From Variovorax sp. OAS795 (GTDB taxonomy: Bacteria > Pseudomonadota > Gammaproteobacteria > Burkholderiales > Burkholderiaceae_C): a DNA stretch of 64,000 bases. Under the pieces are notes generated by a model. That model had not been told where the DNA came from. It did no database searches and was given only the letters and a program-made list of their open reading frames with translations. Shown piece by piece: positions 35,444-44,862 of this stretch. Both the position numbers and the translations under genes were made by a program. The DNA lies in the NCBI RefSeq assembly GCF_040546685.1, contig NZ_JBEPOH010000001.1:806001-870000 (forward strand). Reading direction: 5' to 3'. Position 1 is the first letter of the stretch. Every line of letters starts with the position of its first letter.

Positions 35444-36790
35444 ATGGCATCGCCCGAGCCTGTCGAACGCCCCGCACCCGTGAGCTTCTGGCAGGCTTTT
35501 CTCTATTGGTTCAAGCTCGGCTTCATCAGCTTCGGTGGCCCGGCCGGACAGATCGCGCTCATGCACCAGGAACTGGTCGAGCGCCGGCGCTGGATCTCGG
35601 AGAAGCGCTTCTTGCATGCGCTCAACTACTGCATGCTGCTGCCCGGCCCCGAGGCCCAGCAGCTGGCCACCTACATCGGCTGGCTCATGCACCGCACCTG
35701 GGGCGGCATCGCGGCGGGCGTGCTCTTCGTGCTGCCGTCGCTCTTCATCCTGATTGCGCTGTCATGGGCCTACCTGGCGTACGGCCATGTGCCGGCCGTG
35801 GCGGGCCTGCTCTACGGCGTGAAGCCCGCGGTGACGGCCATCGTGCTGTTCGCGGCCTGGCGCATCGGCTCGCGGGTGCTCAAGAACGCCTGGCTCTGGG
35901 CCATTGCGGTGGCCGCCTTCGTGGCGATCTTCGCGTTGCGCATGCCCTTCCCATTGATCGTGCTCGGTGCGGGCGCGATCGGTTATCTGGGCAACCGGTT
36001 CGCGCCGGCTTCGTTTGCGGCGGGCGGCGCGCACGGCGCCGCGGCAGCGTCGGCTGGCCCGGCGCTGATCGACGACGACACGCCGACGCCCGCGCACGCC
36101 CTGTTCGGCTGGGGCCGTTTTATGCGCGTGCTGTCGGTGTTCCTGCTGCTGTGGCTCGGTGCGCTGGGAGCGCTCACGGCGCTGTACGGCTGGCACGGCG
36201 CGCTCACGCAGATGGCCTGGTTCTTCACCAAGGCCGCGCTGCTGACATTCGGCGGCGCCTATGCGGTGCTGCCCTATGTGTTCCAGGGCGCGGTCGACCA
36301 CTACCAGTGGCTCACCGCCACACAGATGATCGACGGACTCGCGCTCGGGGAAACCACGCCCGGCCCGCTGATCATGGTGGTGTCGTTCGTGGGGTTCGTC
36401 GGCGGCTGGGGGCAGGCGCTGTTCGGCCCGCATGCGCTGTTCGCGGCGGGCGCGGCAGCGGCGGCGGTGGTGACCTTCTTCACCTTCCTGCCGTCGTTCC
36501 TGTTCATCCTGCTGGGCGGACCCTTCATCGAGTCGACCCACGGCAACCTCAGGTTCACCGCCCCGCTGACCGCCATCACCGCGGCCGTGGTCGGCGTGAT
36601 CGTCAACCTCGCGGTCTTCTTCGCCTACCACGTGCTCTGGCCACAGGGCCTGTCCGGCCCCTTCGAGTTTCCCTCCGCCGTCATCGGCGTGCTCGCGGCC
36701 ATCGCGCTGTTCCGCTTCAAGGCCGGCGTGATCCCCGTGGTGCTCGCGTCGGCCTTGGCCGGCATGGCCTGGCAGTTGTTCCTTCGCTAG
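35444..36790 (+). CDS. chrA: Chromate transporter ChrA
   Basis: A 448-residue long-chain CHR protein with two homologous halves. The first half begins [20 protein letters not shown] with [15 protein letters not shown]; the second begins [20 protein letters not shown] with [17 protein letters not shown]. About ten to twelve helices are predicted, with a hydrophilic joint near residues 190-215. ChrA exports chromate with energy from the proton gradient. A start at 35444 fits the usual N-terminus. The next gene is convergent, 6 bp away. Confidence 0.94.
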   Translation: MASPEPVERPAPVSFWQAFLYWFKLGFISFGGPAGQIALMHQELVERRRWISEKRFLHALNYCMLLPGPEAQQLATYIGWLMHRTWGGIAAGVLFVLPSLFILIALSWAYLAYGHVPAVAGLLYGVKPAVTAIVLFAAWRIGSRVLKNAWLWAIAVAAFVAIFALRMPFPLIVLGAGAIGYLGNRFAPASFAAGGAHGAAAASAGPALIDDDTPTPAHALFGWGRFMRVLSVFLLLWLGALGALTALYGWHGALTQMAWFFTKAALLTFGGAYAVLPYVFQGAVDHYQWLTATQMIDGLALGETTPGPLIMVVSFVGFVGGWGQALFGPHALFAAGAAAAAVVTFFTFLPSFLFILLGGPFIESTHGNLRFTAPLTAITAAVVGVIVNLAVFFAYHVLWPQGLSGPFEFPSAVIGVLAAIALFRFKAGVIPVVLASALAGMAWQLFLR

Positions 36791-36796
36791 CGGCGC

Positions 36797-38308
36797 TTAT
36801 TCCTCCACAAAAGCCTCTTCGCGCTTGGCCTTGATGGAGGGAAGCAGCACGATGCCGAGCAGCAGCGCCGCCGCGACCAGCAGGCCGGCCGACAGCGGCC
36901 GTGTGACGAACACGCTCCAGGCGCCGCGCGACAGCAGCAGTGCGCGGCGCAGGTTCTCTTCCATCATCGGCCCGAGGATGAAGCCCAGCAGCAGTGGCGC
37001 CGGCTCGGTCTTGAGCTTCAGGAACAGGTAGCCGATGAAGCCGAAGATCGCCACCATCCACACGTCGAAGGTGTTGTTGTTGGTCGAGTACACGCCGATG
37101 GCGCAGAACAGCACGATGGCAGGGAACAGGAACTTGTAAGGCACCGTCAGCAGCTTGATCCACATGCCGATGAGCGGCAGGTTCAGGATGATCAGCATCG
37201 CATTGCCGATCCACATCGAGGCGATCAGGCCCCAGAACAGCTCGGGGTTGCTGGTCATCACCTGCGGGCCCGGCTGGATGTTGTGGATGGTCATCGCGCC
37301 CACCATCAGCGCCATCACGGCATTGGGCGGAATCCCCAGTGTCAGCAGCGGGATGAAGGAGGTCTGCGCGCCGGCGTTGTTGGCCGACTCGGGCGAGGCC
37401 ACGCCGCGGATGTTGCCCTTGCCGAAAGGCACTTCGCCGGGACGCATCTTGATTTTCTTCTCGAGCGCGTAGGCCGCAAAGGCCGCCAGCAGCGCGCCGC
37501 CGCCGGGGAGGATGCCCAGCGCCGAGCCCAGCGCCGTGCCGCGCAGCACCGCGGGCGTCATGCGCTTGAAGTCTTCCTTGGTGGGCCACAGGCCCTTGAC
37601 CTTGTGCGTGAACACCTCGCGCTCGTCGTCGGGCTGCGAAAGGTTGCCGATGATTTCGCCGTAGCCGAACACGCCCATCGCAATCACCACGAAGCCGATG
37701 CCGTCGGTGAGCTCGGGAATGTCGAAGCTGAAACGCGCGACGCCCGAATTGACGTCGGTGCCGACGATGCCGAGCAGAAGGCCCAGCACGATCATGGCCA
37801 CGGCCTTGAGCAGCGAGCCCGAGGCCAGCACCACGGCGCCGATCAGGCCGAGCACCATCAGCGAGAAGTATTCGGCCGGGCCGAACTTGAAGGCCAGCTC
37901 GGTCAGCGGCGGCGCGAAGGCGGCCAGGATCAGCGTGCCCACGCAGCCCGCGAAGAACGAGCCCAGGCCTGCCGCGGCGAGTGCGGGGCCTGCGCGGCCC
38001 TGCCTTGCCATCTGGTAGCCGTCGATGCAGGTGACCACCGAGGACGACTCCCCCGGCAGGTTGACCAGGATCGCAGTGGTCGAGCCGCCGTACTGCGCGC
38101 CGTAGTAGATGCCGGCCAGCATGATCAGCGCCGACACGGGCGGCAGCGCATAGGTGGCGGGCAGCAGCATCGCGATGGTCGCGACCGGGCCGATGCCCGG
38201 CAGCACGCCGATCAAGGTGCCCAGGATGCAGCCGACCAGGCAGTACAGCAGGTTGGTGAAAGTGAAGGCGACGCCGAAGCCGGTCGCGAGGTTGTGGAAC
38301 AGTTCCAT
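36797..38308 (-). CDS. tctA: Tripartite tricarboxylate transporter, large membrane subunit TctA
   Basis: A 503-residue membrane protein with about twelve helices. The conserved TctA segments GVLPGIGPVATIAMLLPATY near residue 35, YGGSTTAILVNLPGESSSVV and ALGILPGGGALLAAF with FGKGNIRGVASPESANNAGA are all present. With TctB and a periplasmic TctC (Bug) receptor it imports citrate-like carboxylates. It lies 13 bp after tctB. No tctC is in the window. Confidence 0.95.
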   Translation of the reverse strand: MELFHNLATGFGVAFTFTNLLYCLVGCILGTLIGVLPGIGPVATIAMLLPATYALPPVSALIMLAGIYYGAQYGGSTTAILVNLPGESSSVVTCIDGYQMARQGRAGPALAAAGLGSFFAGCVGTLILAAFAPPLTELAFKFGPAEYFSLMVLGLIGAVVLASGSLLKAVAMIVLGLLLGIVGTDVNSGVARFSFDIPELTDGIGFVVIAMGVFGYGEIIGNLSQPDDEREVFTHKVKGLWPTKEDFKRMTPAVLRGTALGSALGILPGGGALLAAFAAYALEKKIKMRPGEVPFGKGNIRGVASPESANNAGAQTSFIPLLTLGIPPNAVMALMVGAMTIHNIQPGPQVMTSNPELFWGLIASMWIGNAMLIILNLPLIGMWIKLLTVPYKFLFPAIVLFCAIGVYSTNNNTFDVWMVAIFGFIGYLFLKLKTEPAPLLLGFILGPMMEENLRRALLLSRGAWSVFVTRPLSAGLLVAAALLLGIVLLPSIKAKREEAFVEE

Positions 38309-38321
38309 GGCGGTGTGCTCC

Positions 38322-38810
38322 TCAACCCGAAATGAAAGTAGGCCAGACCTGGATCTGGAGCTTCAGCGCCCAGATGAAGGCCACATAGCTGCCGGCCGCC
38401 AGGATGGTGGAGAGCACCAGCACGTCGCGCAGCTTGAATTGCTGGCCGGCCAGGCTCGAGATGATGGTGAGGGCGTAGATCGCGACGATCATGCCCATGG
38501 CGGGCAGGCCGATGCTCGGCAGGCCGCCCAGCAGGATGCCGAATGCGAGGTTGGCGCCGAGCACGAAGGCCAGCGGCCGCCAGGCCCATTTGCCGATCGG
38601 GTCGCCGCCGGCGGTTTCGACCACCATGGCCTGGAACATGATGAATGCCCCGAGGATCGCGAGCAGGATGCCCAGCATGAGCGGGAAGTACCCGGGCCCC
38701 ATGCGTGCGCCGTCCCCGATGGTGTAGGTGGTGGCGCCGATGGCGAAAGCGCCGCCCACGGCTGTGAACATGACCCCTGAAAAGAAGTCAGCCTGACTCT
38801 TGATCCGCAT
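38322..38810 (-). CDS. tctB: Tripartite tricarboxylate transporter, small subunit TctB
   Basis: A 162-residue protein with four membrane helices and the family feature GDGARMGPGYFPLMLGILLA at about residues 37-56. AGGGGCGAGA lies upstream of ATG 38810; an open frame extends to 38888 but lacks a better start. It is the first gene of the tctBA pair. Confidence 0.92.
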   Translation of the reverse strand: MRIKSQADFFSGVMFTAVGGAFAIGATTYTIGDGARMGPGYFPLMLGILLAILGAFIMFQAMVVETAGGDPIGKWAWRPLAFVLGANLAFGILLGGLPSIGLPAMGMIVAIYALTIISSLAGQQFKLRDVLVLSTILAAGSYVAFIWALKLQIQVWPTFISG

Positions 38811-38935
38811 TGTCTCGCCCCTCTTGTTTGGACCGGTGAGGGTCGTCGGGCGCGGCTGACCGTTGGCTGACCAGCACGGTAAGGACAAATGCGTACAAGG
38901 GTTCTCCCCTTGCCAGCCGGGACAGCGCAGAAATG

Positions 38936-38983
38936 AAAAAAGCTCCCGAAGGAGCTTTTTTTCATGCGGGAGCCGGGGCTCCC
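38936..38983. terminator. Bidirectional terminator downstream of the RRM gene
   Basis: AAAAAAGCTCC, loop CGAA, GGAGCTTTTTTT (38936-38962) works in either direction. A second hairpin, GGGAGCC with GGCTCCC (38968-38983), lies between it and the RRM gene stop, so minus-strand transcripts meet two stems in series. Confidence 0.8.
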
Positions 38984-39004
38984 GTGATGAGTGCTTGCGA
39001 GGGC

Positions 39005-39418
39005 TTAGTAGCCGCCGCGGCCACCGCCGCCGCCGTAACCACCGCCGCCGCCGCTACGGCCACCGCCGCCGCCGCCACCACCGTAGCCGCCGCCGCCACC
39101 ACCGCCGTAACCACCACCACCGCCGCCGCCGCCGTAGCCGCCGCCACCACCGGTACGGGGGGGACGAGCTTCCATCGGACGGGCTTCGTTCACGGTCAGG
39201 GCGCGGCCCTGGAGCGAATGGCCGTTCATGGCTTCAACGGCAGCCAGCGCTTCAGCGTCGGTGCCCATTTCGACGAAACCGAAGCCCTTGGAGCGGCCGG
39301 TGTCGCGTTCCATCATGACCTTGGCGCTGACGATCGAGCCGAACTCGCCGAAAGCCTGTTCCAGGTCGTTATCACGCACGGAGTAGGCGAGGTTGCCTAC
39401 GTAGAGTTTCTTGCCCAT
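39005..39418 (-). CDS. Glycine-rich RRM RNA-binding protein
   Basis: A 137-residue RNA-binding protein with one RRM (about residues 4-80). RNP2 is LYVGNLA (5-11) and RNP1 is KGFGFVEM (44-51), both with the aromatic residues that stack on RNA. The tail (about 88-137) is almost only Gly and Tyr with one R-S and one R-G-G-Y end. Such proteins in bacteria are often cold-induced and act as RNA chaperones; that is family knowledge. AGGAG lies 7 bases before the ATG. The 182-bp upstream region holds only its leader and promoter; I see no palindrome in it. Confidence 0.95.
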   Translation of the reverse strand: MGKKLYVGNLAYSVRDNDLEQAFGEFGSIVSAKVMMERDTGRSKGFGFVEMGTDAEALAAVEAMNGHSLQGRALTVNEARPMEARPPRTGGGGGYGGGGGGGGYGGGGGGGYGGGGGGGGRSGGGGGYGGGGGRGGY

Positions 39419-39600
39419 TGAGGGACTCCTAATTCAAACCAACAATACAAAGCGATGGAGTCCCAGAATCACAACAAACAAAATGGCGCTGTGGCGCGAA
39501 ACTGACCGATCACCGAATTACGTGCACGGGAGCAAGCTCACAGACACGTAGGCCGGATTATCAAGCGGAACCGGGAAAAGCGCGCTGGATTTCTCTCTTA

Positions 39601-39834
39601 TTACGAAACATCACGTCCCGACGGGCGGTTTCGCAACGGTTGGAGCAGCCCGGACAGCCCGTTGTGGTCTATTTCATGCATCAAATGCAGCAGCCGGCCG
39701 ATCTCGCCTGAGGGAAAACCCTCGCGTGCGAACCAGGTCAGGTAATTTCCGGGCAGATCGGCAATCAGCGTGCCCTTGTGTTTGCCGAAAGGCATTTGGA
39801 GCGTGACGAGGCGCTGCAGGTCTTCGGGTTTCAT
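39601..39834 (-). CDS. DUF3820 protein
   Basis: A 77-residue protein with the DUF3820 pattern MPFGKHKGTLIADLPGNYLT near residue 14, then FAREGFPSGEIGRLLHLMHE. Function unknown; the K-x-K-G-x3 region recalls small nucleic-acid-related domains found beside exonucleases. It lies 5 bp after the Sui1 gene on the same strand and is presumably co-transcribed with it. Confidence 0.85.
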   Translation of the reverse strand: MKPEDLQRLVTLQMPFGKHKGTLIADLPGNYLTWFAREGFPSGEIGRLLHLMHEIDHNGLSGLLQPLRNRPSGRDVS

Positions 39835-39839
39835 GCGCT

Positions 39840-40214
39840 TCAGCCTCCCGCACGCTTGACCGTGTGACCCTGCCTGGCCAGCGCGGCAATCACCAGTTCG
39901 CGATGGTCGCCCTGGATCTCGATGGTGCCGTCCTTCACCGTGCCGCCGGAGCCGCAGGCCGTCTTGAGCTGCTTGCCCACGGCCGCGAGCGCCGCGGCAT
40001 CGAGCGCGAGGCCCTTGACGACAGTCACCCCCTTGCCCTTGCGGCCCTTGGTCTCGTGCGATACACGCACAATGCCGTCGGTGGCCGGAAGGCGCGCCTT
40101 GTTCTCCTTGCAGCGGCACTGTGCCATCGGTGCGCGGCATTCGGGGCACATGCGCCCGCCCGCCTCGGTGGAGTACACCAGGGCGCTGGCCTGATTGCTT
40201 TTCATCGTTGCCAT
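39840..40214 (-). CDS. Sui1/eIF1-like translation factor
   Basis: A 124-residue protein whose C-terminal half (about 45-120) is a SUI1 domain with KGRKGKGVTVVKGL, KTACGSGGTVKDGTIEIQGD and the closing HTVKRAGG, as in bacterial YciH. The N-terminal part has C-x2-C-x6-C-x-C (Cys 23, 26, 33 and 35), a possible zinc site not present in short YciH. ATG 40214 was chosen; a second ATG lies three codons in. It is divergent from the DEAD-box helicase, 53 bp away. Confidence 0.92.
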   Translation of the reverse strand: MATMKSNQASALVYSTEAGGRMCPECRAPMAQCRCKENKARLPATDGIVRVSHETKGRKGKGVTVVKGLALDAAALAAVGKQLKTACGSGGTVKDGTIEIQGDHRELVIAALARQGHTVKRAGG

Positions 40215-40267
40215 TCGGTCGGTCTCTTCTTCACTGCTTCCGGTTCCATCTCTCACCGTCTCTCCAC

Positions 40268-41545
40268 ATGCCATTCGACTCACTGGGCTTGGCCCCCGCG
40301 CTCGTGCAGGCTGCCGCCGACAGCGGCTATGCCGCGCCGACCGCCATCCAGGCCGCGGCCATCCCCGCCATTCTGCAAGGCCGCGACGTCCGGGGCTCGG
40401 CGCAGACTGGCTCCGGCAAGACGGCCGCATTTTCCCTCCCGCTGCTGCAGCGGCTGGCGGCCGAAGCGCCGCACTCGCCACGGCGCGTGCGCGCGCTGGT
40501 GCTCGTGCCCACGCGCGAACTGGCGGCGCAGGTGGGCGAAACGATGCGCAGCCTCGCGCAGCACCTGCCCGAACGGCTCAAGATCGCCATTGCCTTCGGC
40601 GGCGTGTCGATCAACCCGCAGATGATGGGCCTGCGCGGCGGCGCCGACATCGTGGTGGCCACGCCAGGCCGCCTGCTCGACCTGGTGGACCACAACGCGC
40701 TCAAGCTCGACGGGGTCGCCATGCTCGTGCTCGACGAGGCCGACCGCCTGTTCGACCTCGGCTTTGCGGAGGAGCTGGGCCGCATCCTCGCGCTGCTGCC
40801 GGCGCGGCGCCAGAACCTGTTGTTCTCCGCCACTTTCCCGCCCGCCATCCAGGCACTGGCCGATGGCACGCTGCAGGACCCCGCGGTGATCGACGTGCAG
40901 GGCGAGCCCGGCACCGAGCCCGCCATCGTGCAGCGCGTGATCGAGGTCGATGCCAACCGGCGCACCCAGCTGCTGCGCCACCTGCTGAAGGAAAACGCAT
41001 GGGACCGCGTGCTGGTCTTCGTCGCCACGCAGCATGCGGCCCAGACCGTGGCCGAGAAGCTCTACAAGAACGGCGTGTATGCCGTTCCCTTCCACGGCGA
41101 CATCGCGCAGGGCACGCGCACCGGCATCCTGGCGCAGTTCAAGGAGAGCCGCTGGGACGTGGTGATCGCCACCGACCTCGCGGCGCGCGGCATCGACATT
41201 GCGCAGTTGCCCGTGGTGATCAACTACGACCTGCCGCGCTCGCCCACCGACTACATCCACCGCATCGGGCGCACGGGCCGCGCAGGTGAGAGCGGGCTGG
41301 CCATCAGCTTCGTGAGCGCGGCGACCGAGGCGCACTTCCGCCTGATCGAGAAGCGCCAGGGCCTGAGTCTTCCGCGCGAGCGCATCGAAGGCTTCGAGCC
41401 GACGGAGACGGCAGTGCCAATGGTCGATGCCTCCGGCAATGGCGGCATCAAGGGCAAGCGGCCGAGCAAGAAGGACAAGCTGCGGGCCGCGAACGCGCTC
41501 GCTGCCGCCGCGCAAGGCAAGGACGAAGGCGAGCCGAACGATTGA
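40268..41545 (+). CDS. DEAD-box RNA helicase (RhlE-like)
   Basis: A 425-residue ATP-dependent RNA helicase. Motif Q region at the N-terminus (SLGLAPALVQAAADSGYAAP), Walker A AQTGSGKT (45-52), Ia PTRELAAQV, II VLDEADRLFD, III SATFP, V ATDLAARGIDI, VI HRIGRTGRAG. The C-terminus is short and ends with a basic stretch (GKRPSKKDKLR) that may bind RNA. It resembles RhlE. It is beside other RNA-related genes (RRM, Sui1). Confidence 0.94.
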   Translation: MPFDSLGLAPALVQAAADSGYAAPTAIQAAAIPAILQGRDVRGSAQTGSGKTAAFSLPLLQRLAAEAPHSPRRVRALVLVPTRELAAQVGETMRSLAQHLPERLKIAIAFGGVSINPQMMGLRGGADIVVATPGRLLDLVDHNALKLDGVAMLVLDEADRLFDLGFAEELGRILALLPARRQNLLFSATFPPAIQALADGTLQDPAVIDVQGEPGTEPAIVQRVIEVDANRRTQLLRHLLKENAWDRVLVFVATQHAAQTVAEKLYKNGVYAVPFHGDIAQGTRTGILAQFKESRWDVVIATDLAARGIDIAQLPVVINYDLPRSPTDYIHRIGRTGRAGESGLAISFVSAATEAHFRLIEKRQGLSLPRERIEGFEPTETAVPMVDASGNGGIKGKRPSKKDKLRAANALAAAAQGKDEGEPND

Positions 41546-41554
41546 GCCCGCGCG

Positions 41555-42721
41555 CTAGAGCCAGCCGAGCTGGCGCGCGGCCAGCTCCTTCATGATGTCC
41601 TCGGCCCCGCCGCCGATCATCATCACCTTCACTTCGCGGTAGATGCGCTCGCTCACCGTGCCGCGCATGAAGCCCATGCCGCCGAGGATCTGCACCGACT
41701 GGTCGGCGCAGAACTGCATCGCCTGCGTCGCGTGGTTCTTGAGCATGCAGACCTCGGCAACCCACTCGGGCGCATTGACGCGGCCCGCCGCCTCGTTCGC
41801 ATCGCCTTGGGCCGACACGGCTTCGAGCCACGCTTGCGTGGAGGCGATGCGCATCTGCATGTCGACCAGCTTGTGGCGCACCGCCTGGTGCTCGATGAGC
41901 GCCGCGCCGAAGGTCTTGCGTTCGCGCGACCAGGCCAGCGCCTCGTCGAGGCAGGCCTGTGCGAAGCCGAGCGCGCCGGCGGCCAGGCCGATGCGCTCGC
42001 CGTTGAAGTTGCCCATCACCATGCGGAAGCCCGCGCCTTCTTCGCCCAGCAGGTAGCGCGCGGGCACGCGCACATTGTCGAAGTGCAGCTGCGCGGTGTC
42101 GGAGCACAGCCAGCCCATCTTCATGAGGCGGGTTCGCGTGAGCCCGGGTGAATCGCCTGGCACGAGCAGCATCGAGATCCCGCCTGCGCCGCTTCCTTCG
42201 CCGGTGCGCACTGCCACCGTGATCCAGTCGGCGCGCATGCCCGAGGTGATGAAGGTCTTCTCGCCGTTCACCACATAGTGGTCGCCGTCGCGCCGCGCCG
42301 TGGTGCGCAGCGCCGCCACGTCGGAGCCGCCGCCGGGTTCGGTGATCGCGAGCGCCGCGATCTTCTCGCCGCGCAGCACCGGCGGCACGACCTCGGCGCG
42401 CACCGCATCGCCTGCATGCAGCACCACTGGCGGCAGGCCGATGTTGTGCGAGAACAGGCTCGCGAGCACGCCGCCGCTCTGGCCATGGCGCGCGAGCGCA
42501 ATCCACGCGGGGAGCTTGAGCGCATACGAAGCCGGCGTGCCGCCCAGCGCCTCGGGGTAGCCAAGGCCCAGCAGCCCCAGCGCCGCGGCACGCGCATAGA
42601 GCGCACGCGGAAATTCGCCCGCGTCGTCCCAGGCCTGGACGTTCGGCGCGATCTCGTTCCCGGCAAAGCGCCGCACCGTGTCGGCCAGCGCCGCGCGGTC
42701 GGCTTGCAGCTCGGGATCCAT
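41555..42721 (-). CDS. Acyl-CoA dehydrogenase
   Basis: A 388-residue flavin acyl-CoA dehydrogenase. It shows AITEPGGGSDVAALRTTA (FAD/substrate region), FITSGMRADWI, the helix around ERIGLAAGALGFAQ and QILGGMGFMRG. The usual EGT motif after the last loop is replaced by IGGGAEDIM, so the catalytic base is likely in another helix, as in isovaleryl- and citronellyl-CoA dehydrogenases. The last gene of the carboxylase cluster; its start lies 5 bp after the stop of the other dehydrogenase. Confidence 0.9.
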   Translation of the reverse strand: MDPELQADRAALADTVRRFAGNEIAPNVQAWDDAGEFPRALYARAAALGLLGLGYPEALGGTPASYALKLPAWIALARHGQSGGVLASLFSHNIGLPPVVLHAGDAVRAEVVPPVLRGEKIAALAITEPGGGSDVAALRTTARRDGDHYVVNGEKTFITSGMRADWITVAVRTGEGSGAGGISMLLVPGDSPGLTRTRLMKMGWLCSDTAQLHFDNVRVPARYLLGEEGAGFRMVMGNFNGERIGLAAGALGFAQACLDEALAWSRERKTFGAALIEHQAVRHKLVDMQMRIASTQAWLEAVSAQGDANEAAGRVNAPEWVAEVCMLKNHATQAMQFCADQSVQILGGMGFMRGTVSERIYREVKVMMIGGGAEDIMKELAARQLGWL

Positions 42722-42726
42722 CGCGT

Positions 42727-43887
42727 TCAGCCGCGCGGCGCGCGCTTGGCGATGCCCATGGTCTTCGCGAGGATGCCGAGCATCACCTCGTCCGCGCCGC
42801 CGCCGATGGAGCCCAGCCGGCCGTCGCGGTACAGGCGCGAGACGCGGTTCTCGAGCGTGAAGCCCATGCCGCCCCAGAACTGCAGGCAGGTGTCGGCCAC
42901 CTGGCGCGTGAGCCGGCCGGTCTTGAGCTTGGCCATCGATGCGAGCTCGAGCACGTCCTTGCCCTCCACATGCAGCTCGCAGGCGCGGTAGGCGAGCGCG
43001 CGCAGCGCTTCCACCTCGGTCTTGAGCTCGGCCAGCTTGAACTGCACCCACTGCTGGTCGGCCAGCGTGGCGCCGAACATGTGGCGCTGCTGCGCCCACT
43101 CGATGGTCTGCGCGATGCAGTCTTCCATCGGTTCGAGCGAACTCGCCGCGGCCCACAGCCGTTCTTCCTGGAACTGCTGCATCTGGTAGACGAAGCCCTG
43201 GCCCTCCTCGCCGATGCGGTAGCGCTGCGGCACGCGCACGTTGTCGAAATGGATGAGCCCGGTGTCGCTCGAATGCATGCCGATCTTGCGGATCTTCTTC
43301 GCCTTCTCGATGCCCGGGCTGTCCATCGGCACCATCACGAGCGACTTGTTGCGATGCACCGGACCCTCGCTGGTGTTGACCAGCATGCACATCCAGTCGG
43401 CCTGCAGGCTGTTGGTGATCCACATCTTCTGGCCGCTGATGAGGTAGTCGCCGCCATCCTTGCGCGCGTGGCTCTTGAGGCCCGCCACATCGCTGCCCGC
43501 GCCCGGCTCGCTCACGCCGATGCAGCCGACCGTCTCGCCCGCGATGGCCGGTGCCAGGAACTCCCGCCGAAGTTCGTCGCTGCCGAAACGCGCGAGCGCG
43601 GGCGTGCACATGTCGGTCTGCACGCCGATCGCCATCGGCACGCCGCCGCAGCTCACATGGCCCAGCGCCTCGGCCATGGCCATCGCATACGAATAGTCCA
43701 GCCCCGCGCCGCCGAACTCCTCGGGCTTGTTGAGGCCCAGCATGCCCAGCTTGCCGAGCTTGGCGAAGACCTCGTGCGCGGGAAAGATCTCGGCCTCTTC
43801 CCATTCGTCCACATGCGGATTGATCTCGTCGTCGATGAAGCGGCGCAGCGTCTTCTGGATCTCGAGGTGTTCGTGGGTGTACTGCAT
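42727..43887 (-). CDS. Acyl-CoA dehydrogenase, AtuD-like
   Basis: A 386-residue acyl-CoA dehydrogenase with INPHVDEWEEAEIFPAHEVF near the N-terminus and GGVPMAIGVQTDMCTPALAR, which recall citronellyl-CoA dehydrogenase AtuD of Pseudomonas. GCIGVSEPGAGSDVAGLKSH and GGMGFTLENRVSRLYRD are standard family elements; the EGT motif is replaced by IGGGADEVM. It would make an alpha,beta-double bond in a branched acyl-CoA before carboxylation. It is 14 bp downstream of the SDR gene. Confidence 0.88.
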   Translation of the reverse strand: MQYTHEHLEIQKTLRRFIDDEINPHVDEWEEAEIFPAHEVFAKLGKLGMLGLNKPEEFGGAGLDYSYAMAMAEALGHVSCGGVPMAIGVQTDMCTPALARFGSDELRREFLAPAIAGETVGCIGVSEPGAGSDVAGLKSHARKDGGDYLISGQKMWITNSLQADWMCMLVNTSEGPVHRNKSLVMVPMDSPGIEKAKKIRKIGMHSSDTGLIHFDNVRVPQRYRIGEEGQGFVYQMQQFQEERLWAAASSLEPMEDCIAQTIEWAQQRHMFGATLADQQWVQFKLAELKTEVEALRALAYRACELHVEGKDVLELASMAKLKTGRLTRQVADTCLQFWGGMGFTLENRVSRLYRDGRLGSIGGGADEVMLGILAKTMGIAKRAPRG

Positions 43888-43901
43888 GCGGTGGTCTCCA
43901 A

Positions 43902-44819
43902 TCAGTCGTTCGGTGAATCGCTGTCGTCCTGGAACACGCGCGGCGTCTTCGCCAGGTGAAAGCCCTCGAACGGCCGCACCGCCGCACGCCGCCGTACCTT
44001 CGCATCGGGCAGCGCCATCGGCCAGCCCATGCGCACCTGCGGGCGCGCGCCGTCCACGCGCAGCACGGTGCCGCTGATGAAGCTGGCCGCGGGGCTCAGC
44101 AGGAAGGCGATGGCGGCGGAGGTCTCGGCCTCGTTGCCGAAGCGCCCGGCGGGCACGGTGTTGCGCATCGCGCGCAGCATGTCGCCGGCTTCGGGCGGGT
44201 AGTGGTCCATGCCGCTCGACGCGATGTAGCCCGGTGCCACGGCGTTGACGCGCACGCCGCTCGGGGCCCATTCGAGCGCGGCCGTTTCGGTGAAGCTGAC
44301 CATGCCTGCGCGCGCGGCGCCGCTGTGGCCCATGTGGGGCATGGAGCCCCACATGTCGGCCACGATGTTCACGATGGCACCGCCGTGCGCCTGCATGCTT
44401 TGCACGAAGCACTCGCGCGCGACCAGGAAGCCGCCCGTGAGGTTGGTGTGGATCACCGCCTCCCAGCCCTTGGCGGTGATGGCCGCGAGCGGCGTGATGT
44501 ACTGGCCGCCCGCGTTGTTGACGAGGCCATCGATGCGGCCGTGCGTGGTGACGATCTCCGCCACCGCCGCACGCACCGCTTCTTCCTGCCGGATGTCGAA
44601 GGCCTGGATGCCCGCCTTGCCGCCTGCGTCGGCGATCTCGGCCTGCACCTGCTGCAGCTTGTCGGCTTGGCGCCCGACCAGCACCACCTGGGCGCCCAGC
44701 GATGCGAGCTCGTGCGCCGTGCAGCGGCCGATGCCCGAGCCGCCGCCGGTAACGACGACGACCTGACCGGCGAAGAGGCCGGGCGAGAACACGGAGCGAT
44801 AGCGGGAAGATGCGTTCAT
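43902..44819 (-). CDS. SDR with non-classical active site (enoyl-CoA reductase-like)
   Basis: A 305-residue short-chain dehydrogenase/reductase. The NAD(P) motif TGGGSGIGR and the NNAGG motif are present. Where classical enzymes have Y-x3-K this one has HSGAARAGM, so Tyr and Lys are Ser and Arg; the same replacement occurs in peroxisomal trans-2-enoyl-CoA reductase and related 2,4-dienoyl-CoA reductases, and RVDGARPQV is near the C-terminus. It is therefore probably an acyl-CoA redox enzyme and not an alcohol dehydrogenase. ATG 44819 was chosen. It lies between the carboxylase alpha subunit and the dehydrogenases. Confidence 0.88.
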   Translation of the reverse strand: MNASSRYRSVFSPGLFAGQVVVVTGGGSGIGRCTAHELASLGAQVVLVGRQADKLQQVQAEIADAGGKAGIQAFDIRQEEAVRAAVAEIVTTHGRIDGLVNNAGGQYITPLAAITAKGWEAVIHTNLTGGFLVARECFVQSMQAHGGAIVNIVADMWGSMPHMGHSGAARAGMVSFTETAALEWAPSGVRVNAVAPGYIASSGMDHYPPEAGDMLRAMRNTVPAGRFGNEAETSAAIAFLLSPAASFISGTVLRVDGARPQVRMGWPMALPDAKVRRRAAVRPFEGFHLAKTPRVFQDDSDSPND

Positions 44820-44862
44820 TCGAGGGGCTTTCGAGAAGACTGGCAGCGCGCAGTGTGCACCG

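Noticed and set aside
38936..38962. Hairpin considered as a separate small RNA
   Set aside because: Fits simply as the terminator of the RRM gene.
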